A stretch of 64,000 nt of DNA from Phenylobacterium hankyongense (lineage in GTDB: Bacteria > Pseudomonadota > Alphaproteobacteria > Caulobacterales > Caulobacteraceae), in the NCBI RefSeq assembly GCF_003254505.1, contig NZ_QFYP01000001.1, forward strand, positions 2,774,001 through 2,838,000. The letters are read 5' to 3'. Under the pieces are notes generated by a model, which saw only the letters and a list, made by a program, of their open reading frames with translations, was not told the origin of the DNA and did no database searches. This document shows positions 15,744 through 24,536 of the stretch, one piece after another (the stretch's first letter is position 1; the number at the start of each line of letters is the position of its first letter). The position numbers were made by a program, and so were the translations under genes.

Positions 15744-18071
15744 GTGGCTACGCTTCACGACATCGAGATTGCCGACGACCGTGTCCGTCAGATGCGCGAC
15801 GTAGGGAGCGGCGCGTCTTTCGGAATGGGCGCGGCCGCGACGTCCCCGCCGCCGTTCCGGGCGGGCCACATCGCCGCCATCGATCTGCGTGGCCTGATCG
15901 CCGTCCTGCGCCGCCGTCTGCGCCTGTTCATGGCGGTCGTGGCCGCCGTCGCGGCCATCGTTGTTCTCGCCACCGTGCTCGCCACGCCCAAGTACACGGC
16001 GACGGCGGTGGTGATGCTCGACCCCCGCAGCGAACGGGTCACCAAGGTCGAGGACGTGCTTTCGTCCCTTCCCGCGGACTCGCCGGTCGTCGACACCGAG
16101 GTCGAGGTTCTCGAGTCCAGGCAACTCGCCGCCAGGGTGGTCAAGGCCCTGCGGCTGGAGAAGGACCCCGAGTTCAACGCGCGCCTGAAGACCGGTCCGA
16201 GCCTGCACTCCGTGCTGCAGAGCCTTGGCCTCGCCCCCGCCAAGACGAAGACCCGCTCGCCGTCGCCCAAGGAACTGGAGCAGGTGGTCAATGCGGTTTC
16301 CAAGAACCTGTCGGTCAGCCGCGCGGGATTGACCTATGTCATCCGCATCGGATTCAAGTCTGAGAACCCTGCCAAAGCCGCGATAATCGCCGACGAGTTC
16401 GCCGACCTCTACATCCTGCAGCAGCTGGAATCGAAGTCGCAGGCGACGCTTCGCGCGTCCAACTCCCTGAATTCCAGGCTCGGCCAGCTCCGGGCCCAAC
16501 TGCTCGCCAACGAGACGGCGGTCCAGCAATTCAAGATCGACAACAACCTGCTCAGCGCGTCGGGCGCGACGCTGACGGAGCAGGAAATCTCCAACTACAA
16601 CCAGTCGCTGGCGCAGGCGGAGGCCCAGGTCGCGGAGGATCAGGCCCGGCTCGACACCGCGCAAAGGCAGCTCGCCACAGGGTCCACCGGCGACGACGTC
16701 GGCGAAACCCTGAATTCGCCCGCGATCCAGAAGCTCAAGGAGCAGCGGGCCGAAGTGAGCCGGCGGGTCGCCTCGATGCAGACCCAGTTCCTCGACGCCT
16801 ATCCCGAGATGACCAAGGCCCGCAGCGAGCTGGCCGACGTGGACGCCCAGATCGCCGCGGAAACCCACCGCATCGTTTCGAACCTCGAGGCCAAGCTGCA
16901 GGTCTCCCGCCGGCGCACCGCCGCGGTGGCGGGGAGCCTTGGCGGGGCCAGGAGCCAGCTGGCGTCCAACACCCGCGCGAGCGTTCGGCTCGACGAGCTG
17001 GAGCGCAACGCGCAGGCCTCGCGCACGCTCTACGAGGCCTACCTTGCGCGGTACAAGGAGACGAGCACCCAGGAAGGCCTTGAGAACGCCGACGCACGCC
17101 TCGTCGCGCGGGCGCGGCTGCCGGTCGCTCCGAGCTCGCCGAACGTCCCCCTGAACCTTCTGGTCGGCGCCATCCTGGCGCTTGGCGCGGGCGCCGGCGC
17201 GGTGGCCCTCGCCGAGGCGCTGGAGGCCGGGATCGCGACCTCAGCCGACGTCGAGCGGCGCTTCCGGGTCAGGTACGTCGGGGCGGTCCCTCTGCTGGGC
17301 TCGGTGGCCAAGCGCGCCACGCTCGCCCCGGCCGCCTACGTCGTCGCCAACCCGCTCTCGAGCTTCTCGGAGGCGTTCCGCAGCCTGCGCGCATCCATCG
17401 TCTACACCGCCGCCAGACGGCCGGTGAAGGTCGTGGCGGTCACCTCTGCCTTGCCGGGCGAAGGCAAGACGACGACCGCCGTCTGCCTCGGACGCGCGGC
17501 GGCGCTGCAGGGCTTCAGGGTGGTGATCGTGGACTGCGACCTGCGCCGCCGCAGCTTGCAGCGGGCGATGAGTGTCGACGCCGAGCACGGCCTGCTCGAC
17601 GTGCTGGACGGCACGGTGGAGCTCTCCCGGGCCATCGTGAAGGACAGCGAGACCGACGCCGACATTCTTGCGCTGACCGACACCTCGGCCACGCCGGCCG
17701 ATGTGTTCGGGTCGCGGGCCGTCGACAGGCTGCTGGCCGAACTGCGGAGCCTCTACGACCTGGTGATCCTGGACACCGCGCCGGTCCTCCCGGTGGCGGA
17801 CTCCCGGGTGCTGGCGCGCAAGGCCGACTTCGTCCTGCTGGTGGCCCGCTGGCGGGCCACGCCCTACCAGGCGGTCCAGGAAGCCCTGCGCCTGCTGGCC
17901 GGAAGCAGTGTCGAGGCCGGCGGCATCGTCCTGAACCAGGTCAACATGGAGCAGCAGTCCCGCTACGGCTACGGCGACCCCGCCTATTACTTCAAGGCCT
18001 ATCGGACCTACTACCTGGAGCCCCCTGAACACTCGGACGGCCGGATTGGATCGCAGGGCGCGCGTGCCTAG
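15744..18071 (+). CDS. GumC/Wzc-type polysaccharide co-polymerase and tyrosine autokinase
   Basis: The 775-residue protein has the Wzz domain with a first transmembrane helix near 60-80 and a second near 475-495, a long periplasmic coiled coil between them, and a cytoplasmic BY-kinase domain. The kinase has Walker A SALPGEGKTTTA (about 565-576), Walker A' VVIVDCDLRR (about 593-602) and Walker B LVILDTAP (about 672-679). The extreme C-terminus has a tyrosine cluster (YGYGDPAYYFKAYRTYY), the usual autophosphorylation tail. Kinase and Wzz parts are fused, unlike the split alphaproteobacterial ExoP variants. It controls chain length and export in Wzy-dependent synthesis and is the first gene of the plus-strand arm. 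The GTG start has GAGAGG upstream. Confidence 0.92.
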   Translation: MATLHDIEIADDRVRQMRDVGSGASFGMGAAATSPPPFRAGHIAAIDLRGLIAVLRRRLRLFMAVVAAVAAIVVLATVLATPKYTATAVVMLDPRSERVTKVEDVLSSLPADSPVVDTEVEVLESRQLAARVVKALRLEKDPEFNARLKTGPSLHSVLQSLGLAPAKTKTRSPSPKELEQVVNAVSKNLSVSRAGLTYVIRIGFKSENPAKAAIIADEFADLYILQQLESKSQATLRASNSLNSRLGQLRAQLLANETAVQQFKIDNNLLSASGATLTEQEISNYNQSLAQAEAQVAEDQARLDTAQRQLATGSTGDDVGETLNSPAIQKLKEQRAEVSRRVASMQTQFLDAYPEMTKARSELADVDAQIAAETHRIVSNLEAKLQVSRRRTAAVAGSLGGARSQLASNTRASVRLDELERNAQASRTLYEAYLARYKETSTQEGLENADARLVARARLPVAPSSPNVPLNLLVGAILALGAGAGAVALAEALEAGIATSADVERRFRVRYVGAVPLLGSVAKRATLAPAAYVVANPLSSFSEAFRSLRASIVYTAARRPVKVVAVTSALPGEGKTTTAVCLGRAAALQGFRVVIVDCDLRRRSLQRAMSVDAEHGLLDVLDGTVELSRAIVKDSETDADILALTDTSATPADVFGSRAVDRLLAELRSLYDLVILDTAPVLPVADSRVLARKADFVLLVARWRATPYQAVQEALRLLAGSSVEAGGIVLNQVNMEQQSRYGYGDPAYYFKAYRTYYLEPPEHSDGRIGSQGARA

Positions 18072-18180
18072 AGGCGTCGCCACAAATCCGAGCCTGGGCT
18101 CGCAAACATCCGCCGCGAGGTTCGGCGGCGACTTAGGACAGCCCCGCCGCAGCTCTCGGGAGATTTCCATCCAACAGCTC

Positions 18181-19482
18181 ATGCCGAGGCCCCGGAAGTT
18201 CCTGAACGTCGCAGGCCTCCTGCGCGATACGACGGGGCATGCCTTGGGGCTGATGGCGCTGCGGTCGATGACCATCGCCGCGAAGTTCGTCCTGACGCTG
18301 TTCATCGCGCGATACCTGGGCCTGGCCGAGCTGGGGATCTTCGGGATCGTGACGAGCGCCGCCGTGCTGGCCCCGGTTCTGCTCGGCTTTGGGGTGTCCA
18401 ACAATCTGGGCCGCGAAGCCGCGCGCGACGGAGCCCCAGCGATCACGGCGCGGCTAAGTCAGTACTTCGTCGTTCTGCTGCCGATATATGCGACCCTGTG
18501 TATCGTCAGCGTCGTGATATTTCCGGGGAAGGCGGTATTACTGGTCGCCCTGGGTCTGTTGCTGTTCCTGGAGCACATCCAGACCGACATGTTTTCCTTG
18601 ATGATGATGACCGGCCGGCCGTACGCGGCGAACCTCGTCAACTTCATCCGATCGGCGGCCTGGGTGGCCGGATACGTGCCGCTCGCCCTCATCGATCCGC
18701 GCTTTCGCACCCTCAACGCCCTGGTGCTCGCCTGGCTGGGAGGATGCATCGTCGCGACCGTCCTGACCGTCGTCTTCACATCGCATTGGCGCTGGCACGA
18801 GGCGGTGGAGGCCTTGCCGGCCTCGGGCATGACGCTGCCGCACCGACACGGGTCGACGGCCCTCTATCTGAACGACGTGGCCAACACGCTCTTCCAGTAT
18901 GTGGACCGGTATATCGTCGGGATATTCCTCAGCGTCGAGATACTCGGGATCTATGTGCTGTTCTGGTCCATCGGCAACGCGATGAGCAACCTGATCACGA
19001 CAGCGGTGGTCCAGACCCGCAAGAGCACTTTGGTGCAGGTGGCGCACGCTGCGCCCCAGTCGTTCAACCGGAACCTTCGCGACGTGGCCTTTGTCACCAG
19101 CGGAACCGCGTTGGGCCTGAGCATCGCCGCCATCGTCGCGGTCTATGTCGCCGTGCCCTTCCTCGGCCGTCCGCAGGTCATTCCGTATCTACCGATCATG
19201 TACGTGTTGTGTGTCGGGTTGATGTTTCGAACGGTGTACGAAGTCCTGGGGATATCGTTCTACGCCCATGGTCGGGACGATATTACGCTGTATTCGGGCA
19301 TCGCCATACTTGTAGCGGCGATCGGGCTCAACGTCGCGCTTGATCCGGCGTTCGGGATCTGGGGCGCGGGCGCGGCCCTGCTGGCCAGTTACGCCATCGG
19401 CGTCACGGCGCGGGCCGTGGTCATCTCCCGCGGATTTCAGCGGCGCGCGTACGCCCACGAACCCACGCGGGTGCAATCATGA
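18181..19482 (+). CDS. Wzx-type polysaccharide flippase
   Basis: The 433-residue integral membrane protein has about twelve or more helices and the features of the MOP/Wzx superfamily: FIARYLGLAELGIFGI near the N-terminus, a polar YVDRYIVGIFLS helix and a C-terminal helix pair. It would flip undecaprenyl-linked repeat units to the periplasm. The start is uncertain. ATG 18181 fits the family; an earlier in-frame start at 18046 would overlap the kinase gene and add an Arg/Ser-rich tail. Codons here are somewhat less GC-rich than in neighbours. It overlaps the next gene by four bases (ATGA). Confidence 0.85.
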   Translation: MPRPRKFLNVAGLLRDTTGHALGLMALRSMTIAAKFVLTLFIARYLGLAELGIFGIVTSAAVLAPVLLGFGVSNNLGREAARDGAPAITARLSQYFVVLLPIYATLCIVSVVIFPGKAVLLVALGLLLFLEHIQTDMFSLMMMTGRPYAANLVNFIRSAAWVAGYVPLALIDPRFRTLNALVLAWLGGCIVATVLTVVFTSHWRWHEAVEALPASGMTLPHRHGSTALYLNDVANTLFQYVDRYIVGIFLSVEILGIYVLFWSIGNAMSNLITTAVVQTRKSTLVQVAHAAPQSFNRNLRDVAFVTSGTALGLSIAAIVAVYVAVPFLGRPQVIPYLPIMYVLCVGLMFRTVYEVLGISFYAHGRDDITLYSGIAILVAAIGLNVALDPAFGIWGAGAALLASYAIGVTARAVVISRGFQRRAYAHEPTRVQS

Positions 19483-20972
19483 TGCGCACCAATTCCCTGG
19501 GCGGCGCAGCGGACGGCGCTCCCATGCCCTTCGGCGCGCAGGCGGGCGCCTGGGAGCCGCCGTCCACGGGCGTGGTGCGGCTGCCGGAGCTGGCGCGGCT
19601 CGGCGTCCAGCTGCTGGTGGTGGGCAGCCTGTTCACCGGCCTGCCGGGCCCTGCGGGGCTCGGAGAGTTGCGGGCTGAGGGCGCGTTGATCGGCTCGGCG
19701 CTGATCGTGCTCTTCGCGGCCCTGAGCGGCGTCGCCTTCGACGCCCGGGGCGCCAGGGCTGTGCTGATCTTCCTACCGCTCGCGGCCTGCATCCTGCTCA
19801 GCTACGCGATCAATGCGGACGAGGTCGCGACCGCCCACTTCCTCGGCCGGCAGGGGCCCGAAAAGTTCCTCAACTCGCTGTTGGTGCTCGGCTTCTACCT
19901 CTCGTTCTTCTACTCGCTCCTGTGTATCGCCAACGTCTACGGCGTCAGCCGGGTGTTGTCGGCGGCCAGCGCCGCGGCGCGCGTGGCGGCCCTCCTGCTC
20001 GTCCTTGAGATGGGCGTCGAAATCGTCACCTGGTTCGTCCCGCCGCTTCGCGACGTCTGGAGCTCCGCGCGGCACATGTGGGCCGGCAAGACCCCGGCGT
20101 CGCTTTACCGGCTGGTGGGATTTGCGCCTGAGCCGTCCTTCGCGGCCATCACCGCCCTCGGCTTCCTGGGCCTGCTGGCCGGCGATGCGACGCGCGGCGG
20201 ATGGCGCGGTGAGGCGTCGAAGTCCAGATCGCGGCTGGTCGTGTTTCTGATCGTCGCCCTGGTCGCTTTCGAACTGCTGGCGAACTCCCGCACCTTCTTC
20301 GCCGGCGCGTTCGGCGCCGGCCTCGCGTGGCTGCTGATCGGCCCGGCGAGGCGACTGCCGGCCTCGCTCAGGGCCGGCCTCCTGGTGCTGGCGCCGCTGG
20401 CCTTGCAGGCGGTGTTGATCTGGGCGGTGGTGGCGGCCGCGCCGGGCACGCGCAGCGTCTCCAACATCACCCGCTCGGTCGGCATGGTGGCCGCGACCCA
20501 GGTGTGGAGCGATCACCCGCTGCTGGGCGTCGGCCTGGGCCAGTACGGGTTCCACTTCAGAGGCGGCGTGCCGTCGTGGGGCGTCCAGAGCTGGGAGGTT
20601 TCCCGGTACTTCCGGACCGCCGAGTACGACAAGCTCAACGGGCTTCCGCCGTCGTTCAGCCTCTTCACCCGGCTTGGCGCAGAACTCGGCCTGATCGGCT
20701 TCCTCGCCTGGATCCTGCCGCCGATGTACGCGATCCGGCGGGCCCTCATCCTGCGCCCGGGACCCCTGACCTCGATCATGGTGTTCGCCCTGGTGGCGCA
20801 GGTCTGGACGGGGCTGTCCCTCGATAGCTTCAGGAACGTCTACTACTGGCTGTGGCTCGCCTGCCTGCTCGCGTGGCCCGGCCAGAACAACCTGCCATTC
20901 AGCGAAGTGACGACCTTCCGACGCAGGGAGGTGACGGACGTGGGCGTGGGCAACTGGGGACGGGCGATATGA
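19479..20972 (+). CDS. O-antigen ligase/Wzy-like polysaccharide polymerase
   Basis: The 497-residue protein is polytopic, with roughly ten to twelve helices. A large periplasmic loop near residues 345-395 contains WSDHPLLGVGLGQYGFHF, the typical Wzy_C pattern with conserved acidic and glycine residues. It would polymerise repeat units, or ligate them to an acceptor, on the periplasmic face. The gene starts inside the ATGA overlap with the flippase gene and ends in another ATGA overlap, so the arm is a tightly coupled operon. Polymerase is favoured over ligase because Wzc- and Wzx-type genes are adjacent. Confidence 0.85.
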   Translation: MMRTNSLGGAADGAPMPFGAQAGAWEPPSTGVVRLPELARLGVQLLVVGSLFTGLPGPAGLGELRAEGALIGSALIVLFAALSGVAFDARGARAVLIFLPLAACILLSYAINADEVATAHFLGRQGPEKFLNSLLVLGFYLSFFYSLLCIANVYGVSRVLSAASAAARVAALLLVLEMGVEIVTWFVPPLRDVWSSARHMWAGKTPASLYRLVGFAPEPSFAAITALGFLGLLAGDATRGGWRGEASKSRSRLVVFLIVALVAFELLANSRTFFAGAFGAGLAWLLIGPARRLPASLRAGLLVLAPLALQAVLIWAVVAAAPGTRSVSNITRSVGMVAATQVWSDHPLLGVGLGQYGFHFRGGVPSWGVQSWEVSRYFRTAEYDKLNGLPPSFSLFTRLGAELGLIGFLAWILPPMYAIRRALILRPGPLTSIMVFALVAQVWTGLSLDSFRNVYYWLWLACLLAWPGQNNLPFSEVTTFRRREVTDVGVGNWGRAI

Positions 20973-21703
20973 CCGAAGCGGCACGCATTCCGAAGACCAT
21001 CCACTACTGCTGGTACGGCGACGCGCAGATCAGCGAGTTGAGCCGGCGCTGCATGCAGACCTGGCGGGACTGCATGCCCGACTATGCCGTCGAAGCGTGG
21101 AACGAAGACCGCCTGGACATGAAGAACCCCTACGTCCGGGACGCGTACAGATCACGCCAGTTCGCCTTCGTTGCGGACTACGTCCGTCTCCTGACCCTCT
21201 ATGAACATGGAGGGGTCTATCTGGACACCGACATGGAGGTCCTGCGGCCGCTCGATGAGTTGCTCGACACCGGGCTGTTCTTCGGCCTCCAGGCCCCCGG
21301 CAGCGTGGGGGCAGGGGTCATCGGGGCGGTCAAGGGGCACCCGTTCCTGAAGCTGGCCCTGGACAGGCTCGACGCGGAGGCGCGCGCCGGCAAGCCGCAA
21401 TACAGGCCCTTGCCGGAACTGCTGACCGAACTGGCGAACGCCAATGCGGCCATCGCGCCGGTGCTGTTCCCGGAGGAATACTTCTACCCCTACAACCCCT
21501 ACAGCCCGCTGCCGCTCAAGCAGAAGCCGCTGCAGTCGAACATCACCGAGCGGACGATCTGCATCCATCATTGGGAGGGGACGTGGCTGGGCGGAATGTC
21601 GCTGCGCATGATGATCGGCCTTCGCGTGAAGGCGGCGCTGCGCCTCGCCAATCCGGCGCGATGGTTGCGTCCCGTCGTCCGACAGGTGGCGGCCCGGCCA
21701 TGA
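20969..21703 (+). CDS. Glycosyltransferase, GT32-like (DXD sugar-binding family)
   Basis: The 244-residue cytosolic enzyme begins IPKTIHYCWYG, the classic opening of capsular GT32-like transferases. It has the nucleotide-sugar/metal motif GGVYLDTDME (DTD at 86-88), preceded by the conserved ADYVRLLTLYEHGG. A C-terminal amphipathic/basic segment may attach it to the membrane. The ATG lies in an ATGA overlap with the polymerase gene, which fixes the start against the longer open frame. It would add one sugar to the lipid-linked repeat; donor and linkage are not predictable. Confidence 0.88.
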   Translation: MTEAARIPKTIHYCWYGDAQISELSRRCMQTWRDCMPDYAVEAWNEDRLDMKNPYVRDAYRSRQFAFVADYVRLLTLYEHGGVYLDTDMEVLRPLDELLDTGLFFGLQAPGSVGAGVIGAVKGHPFLKLALDRLDAEARAGKPQYRPLPELLTELANANAAIAPVLFPEEYFYPYNPYSPLPLKQKPLQSNITERTICIHHWEGTWLGGMSLRMMIGLRVKAALRLANPARWLRPVVRQVAARP

Positions 21704-23319
21704 CCCCCGCCGGAGTCCATGAGCAGCATGGCATGGCGGGCGGCCTCGGGGACGGCCCCTGGATCGCGCCCGCCGCGCCGAGGGAGCGGGAGCGTTCACC
21801 CCCTGCGCGGCCCGCCCGGATCGTGGTCGTCGTTCCCTCGGACCGCACCCGGGCCTGGGTGATACGGCTGGTCGAGGTGCTGCGCCTGCAGTTCGGGCTG
21901 CCGACCGACATCGTCTCGGTCCCCAGCCTGCATTCCTATGACCAAATCCCGTCGGAAAGTTTCGAGCAGCGCGTGTTCGGTCGCGGGCAGGAGGGGCACT
22001 CGGCCTGGCAGGCGACCCGTCCGACCGCCACTGCCGACAGCATTCGATGGTCCGACAGCCTGGTGGTGAACGCGACAGGGTACGACCCGAGCATTCTTCC
22101 GCCCGAACTGCGCCTTGGCACGATCATCTCACCCACCTTCCACGGCCTCTATCGGATGGAGGCGCTCGTCGGCCCCGTGCTGAGCGGGGAGCCGCCGCAT
22201 ATCGGGGTCATCGTCTCGCGGGCCGGCGAGTCGTGGCTGGTGCAGGGCGCGCGGCTCGCGGTCCCCGAGCGCGCCATCATGCAGCGCGCGCTCGACAGCA
22301 CCTTCGGGCGGACCATCACCCTGCTGCGGGGCGCCGCCGACCACCTGATCACCGGCAAGCCCTTGCCGGAACCGGTTCCGCTGCCGCCGCTGGCGGAGGC
22401 GCCGTCGGGGCTCGGCTTCTGGGCGAGCCGCCTGCTGCGGGCCGGCCTTCCCAAGCTGGGCCGGCAGCTGAGTAAGCCATTCCGGCGGCAGGACTGGTGC
22501 ATCGGCTACCGGTCGGCGCAGCCGGAGGACTCACCCGCCAACCTGCAGCTGGATCCGGCCAGCTTCCAGCTGTTGGACTCAGGACGGTCCAGCTTCTACG
22601 CCGACCCCTTCGTGTTTCGGCACGACGGCGTCACGGCGCTGTTCTTCGAAGACTTCGATTACGGGACGCAGCGCGGATGCATCAGCTACGTCGTGCTGGG
22701 CGAGGACGGGGCGCGAGGTGAGCCGGTCCAGACGCTGAGCCGGCCGTACCACCTCTCGTATCCCTACCTGTTCGATCATCACGGCGCCGCCATGATGATC
22801 CCGGAGTCGAGCGCGAACGGGACCATCGAACTCTACGAGGCCGAAGCGTTTCCCGACCGGTGGCGGCTTCGATCGGTCCTCGTCGGCAACATCGAGGCGG
22901 CCGACACCACCTTGCACTTCGACGAGGCGACCGGGATCTGGTGGATGTTCGCCGCGGTCACCGAATTCGGCAGCTCGTCGCACGACACCCTGTCGATCTT
23001 CTACGCCGACCGGCTGGACGGGCCTTGGCGGCCCCACGCCGCCAACCCGGTCAAGTTCGATCCCTCTTGCTCACGTCCGGCGGGCCCGCTCGTGCGGTGG
23101 AACGGGCGCCTGTTCCGCCCTGCCCAGGACTGCACGCGCGGCTATGGCGACGGTCTGGTGTGGTGCGAGATCCAGGACCTCACGCCTGAGGTGTTCCGCG
23201 AGGCGGTGGTCGCGCGCCAGCGTCCGTACCGCGGCTTTGCGGGCCTGCACACCTACGGCCGGGCCGCCGGGTTCGAGGTGGTCGACTTCAAGCGAAACCG
23301 CTGGCGGTTCGTCCAATGA
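21700..23319 (+). CDS. GINT1-like protein: formyltransferase-like N-domain plus beta-propeller
   Basis: The 539-residue product starts in an ATGA overlap. An N-terminal alpha/beta domain (about 35-230, RIVVVVPSDRTRAWVIRLVE onward) resembles the formyltransferase-like domain of polysaccharide-locus proteins. Residues 270-539 read as a five-bladed propeller related to glucosamine inositolphosphorylceramide transferase N-terminal/GH43-like domains: SSFYADPFVF, ALFFEDFDYG, YHLSYPYLFDH, MMIPESS, SIFYADRLDGPWRPHAANPV and RPAGPLVRWNGRLFRPAQDC. Bacterial members occur in polysaccharide clusters, but I know of no proven reaction; sugar transfer or N-acylation are both possible. No signal peptide is seen. 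Confidence 0.65.
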   Translation: MTPAGVHEQHGMAGGLGDGPWIAPAAPRERERSPPARPARIVVVVPSDRTRAWVIRLVEVLRLQFGLPTDIVSVPSLHSYDQIPSESFEQRVFGRGQEGHSAWQATRPTATADSIRWSDSLVVNATGYDPSILPPELRLGTIISPTFHGLYRMEALVGPVLSGEPPHIGVIVSRAGESWLVQGARLAVPERAIMQRALDSTFGRTITLLRGAADHLITGKPLPEPVPLPPLAEAPSGLGFWASRLLRAGLPKLGRQLSKPFRRQDWCIGYRSAQPEDSPANLQLDPASFQLLDSGRSSFYADPFVFRHDGVTALFFEDFDYGTQRGCISYVVLGEDGARGEPVQTLSRPYHLSYPYLFDHHGAAMMIPESSANGTIELYEAEAFPDRWRLRSVLVGNIEAADTTLHFDEATGIWWMFAAVTEFGSSSHDTLSIFYADRLDGPWRPHAANPVKFDPSCSRPAGPLVRWNGRLFRPAQDCTRGYGDGLVWCEIQDLTPEVFREAVVARQRPYRGFAGLHTYGRAAGFEVVDFKRNRWRFVQ

Positions 23320-24527
23320 CCGTGAACGGGTCGATGTTCGTCAAGGTCCCCTCGCGGTCGCAGGCGGACGTGGTCGTCGTGGGCGGCGGCCTCAGCGGCT
23401 CGCTGGCTGCCGTGCTGCTCGGCCGTGCGGGCTATCGCGTCGCCTTCGTCGATCGCCATGCGGTCTGTCCTGCCCAGTTCCGGGTCGAGAAGATCGCCGG
23501 CGTCCAGGTCGAACTGCTGCGCCGGATGGGACTTCTCGACTGTCTCGCGGCTGCAGGCGCGCCCTTCGTGAAGGTGGTCAACGCCCGTCGCGGCCGGGTG
23601 CTCGACGAGACCTTCGGCCAGCACTACGGGATCCTCTATGACGACATGGTCCGCGTGGTCCGCGAGCAGCTGCCGCCCGCCGTCCGGTTCCTGGTCGATC
23701 GTGTGGTGCAGATCGAGACTGGCCCCGACCACCAGCAGGTGACGCTGGCCGGCGGCGAGGTCATCAGCGCCCGGCTGGTGGTGCTCGCGACCGGGATGGG
23801 CGACCTCCTGCGGCAGGATCTCGGAATATCGCGGCGGGTGATCTTCGAGAAGCACTCGACCACCTTCGGGTTCAGCATCTCGCCCGCGCCGGGCCAGGCG
23901 TTCGGATTTCCGTCGCTCACCTACTACGGGGAGCAGCAGGCGGACGCGATCGACTACCTCACGCTGTTCCCGGTCGGCGACGTGATGCGCGCCAACCTGT
24001 TCACCTATCGCGACTACCGCGATCCCTGGCTGCAGGACATGCGGCGTGATCCCAAGTCGACGCTGCTCGCGACCCTGCCGGGGCTTGGCCGCTTCCTCGG
24101 GGATTTCCAGGTCGTCACGCCGGTGCAGTACTGGATCATGGATCTGTGCGTGGCGGGGGACTACGAGCGCGACGGCGTGGTGCTGATCGGCGACGTCTTC
24201 CAGACCTCCTGTCCGGCAGCCGGCACCGGCGTCAGCCGCTTGCTCACCGACGTGGAGCGGCTGTGCATGGTCCATCTGCCCCGCTGGCTCGCCTCTCCCG
24301 GCATGGGTCGGGAGAAGGTGAGCGAATTCTACCAGGACCCGGCCAAGCAGGCGGCCGACCGCAGCGCCCTGAGGGCGGCGCACTATCGTCGCGGGGTCAC
24401 CGTCGACCCGGGCATGGGTTGGACGCTGCGCCGGCAGCATGCGTTCATTCGCCGCCGGCTCCTCGGACGGGTGAAGGACTTGCAGCGGGCGCTGCCGGCC
24501 CCGTCCGCCGGCCAGGCCGAGGCCTAG
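23316..24527 (+). CDS. FAD-dependent monooxygenase-like oxidoreductase
   Basis: The 403-residue protein has the FAD-binding VVVVGGGLSGSLAAVLLGRAGY near the N-terminus, a DG-like region, and a second FAD motif VVLIGDVFQTSCPAAGTG (about 287-304), placing it with group A flavin monooxygenases (PHBH/UbiH fold). An aromatic hydroxylase role is unexpected in an exopolysaccharide operon. It may oxidise a lipid, aglycone or pendant group, or reduce an unsaturated polyprenyl as geranylgeranyl-reductase relatives do. It starts in an ATGA overlap with the GINT1-like gene and is the last plus-strand gene, 9 bases from the convergent acetyltransferase gene. The reaction cannot be assigned. Confidence 0.75.
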   Translation: MTVNGSMFVKVPSRSQADVVVVGGGLSGSLAAVLLGRAGYRVAFVDRHAVCPAQFRVEKIAGVQVELLRRMGLLDCLAAAGAPFVKVVNARRGRVLDETFGQHYGILYDDMVRVVREQLPPAVRFLVDRVVQIETGPDHQQVTLAGGEVISARLVVLATGMGDLLRQDLGISRRVIFEKHSTTFGFSISPAPGQAFGFPSLTYYGEQQADAIDYLTLFPVGDVMRANLFTYRDYRDPWLQDMRRDPKSTLLATLPGLGRFLGDFQVVTPVQYWIMDLCVAGDYERDGVVLIGDVFQTSCPAAGTGVSRLLTDVERLCMVHLPRWLASPGMGREKVSEFYQDPAKQAADRSALRAAHYRRGVTVDPGMGWTLRRQHAFIRRRLLGRVKDLQRALPAPSAGQAEA

Positions 24528-24536
24528 TCGGGGGGA

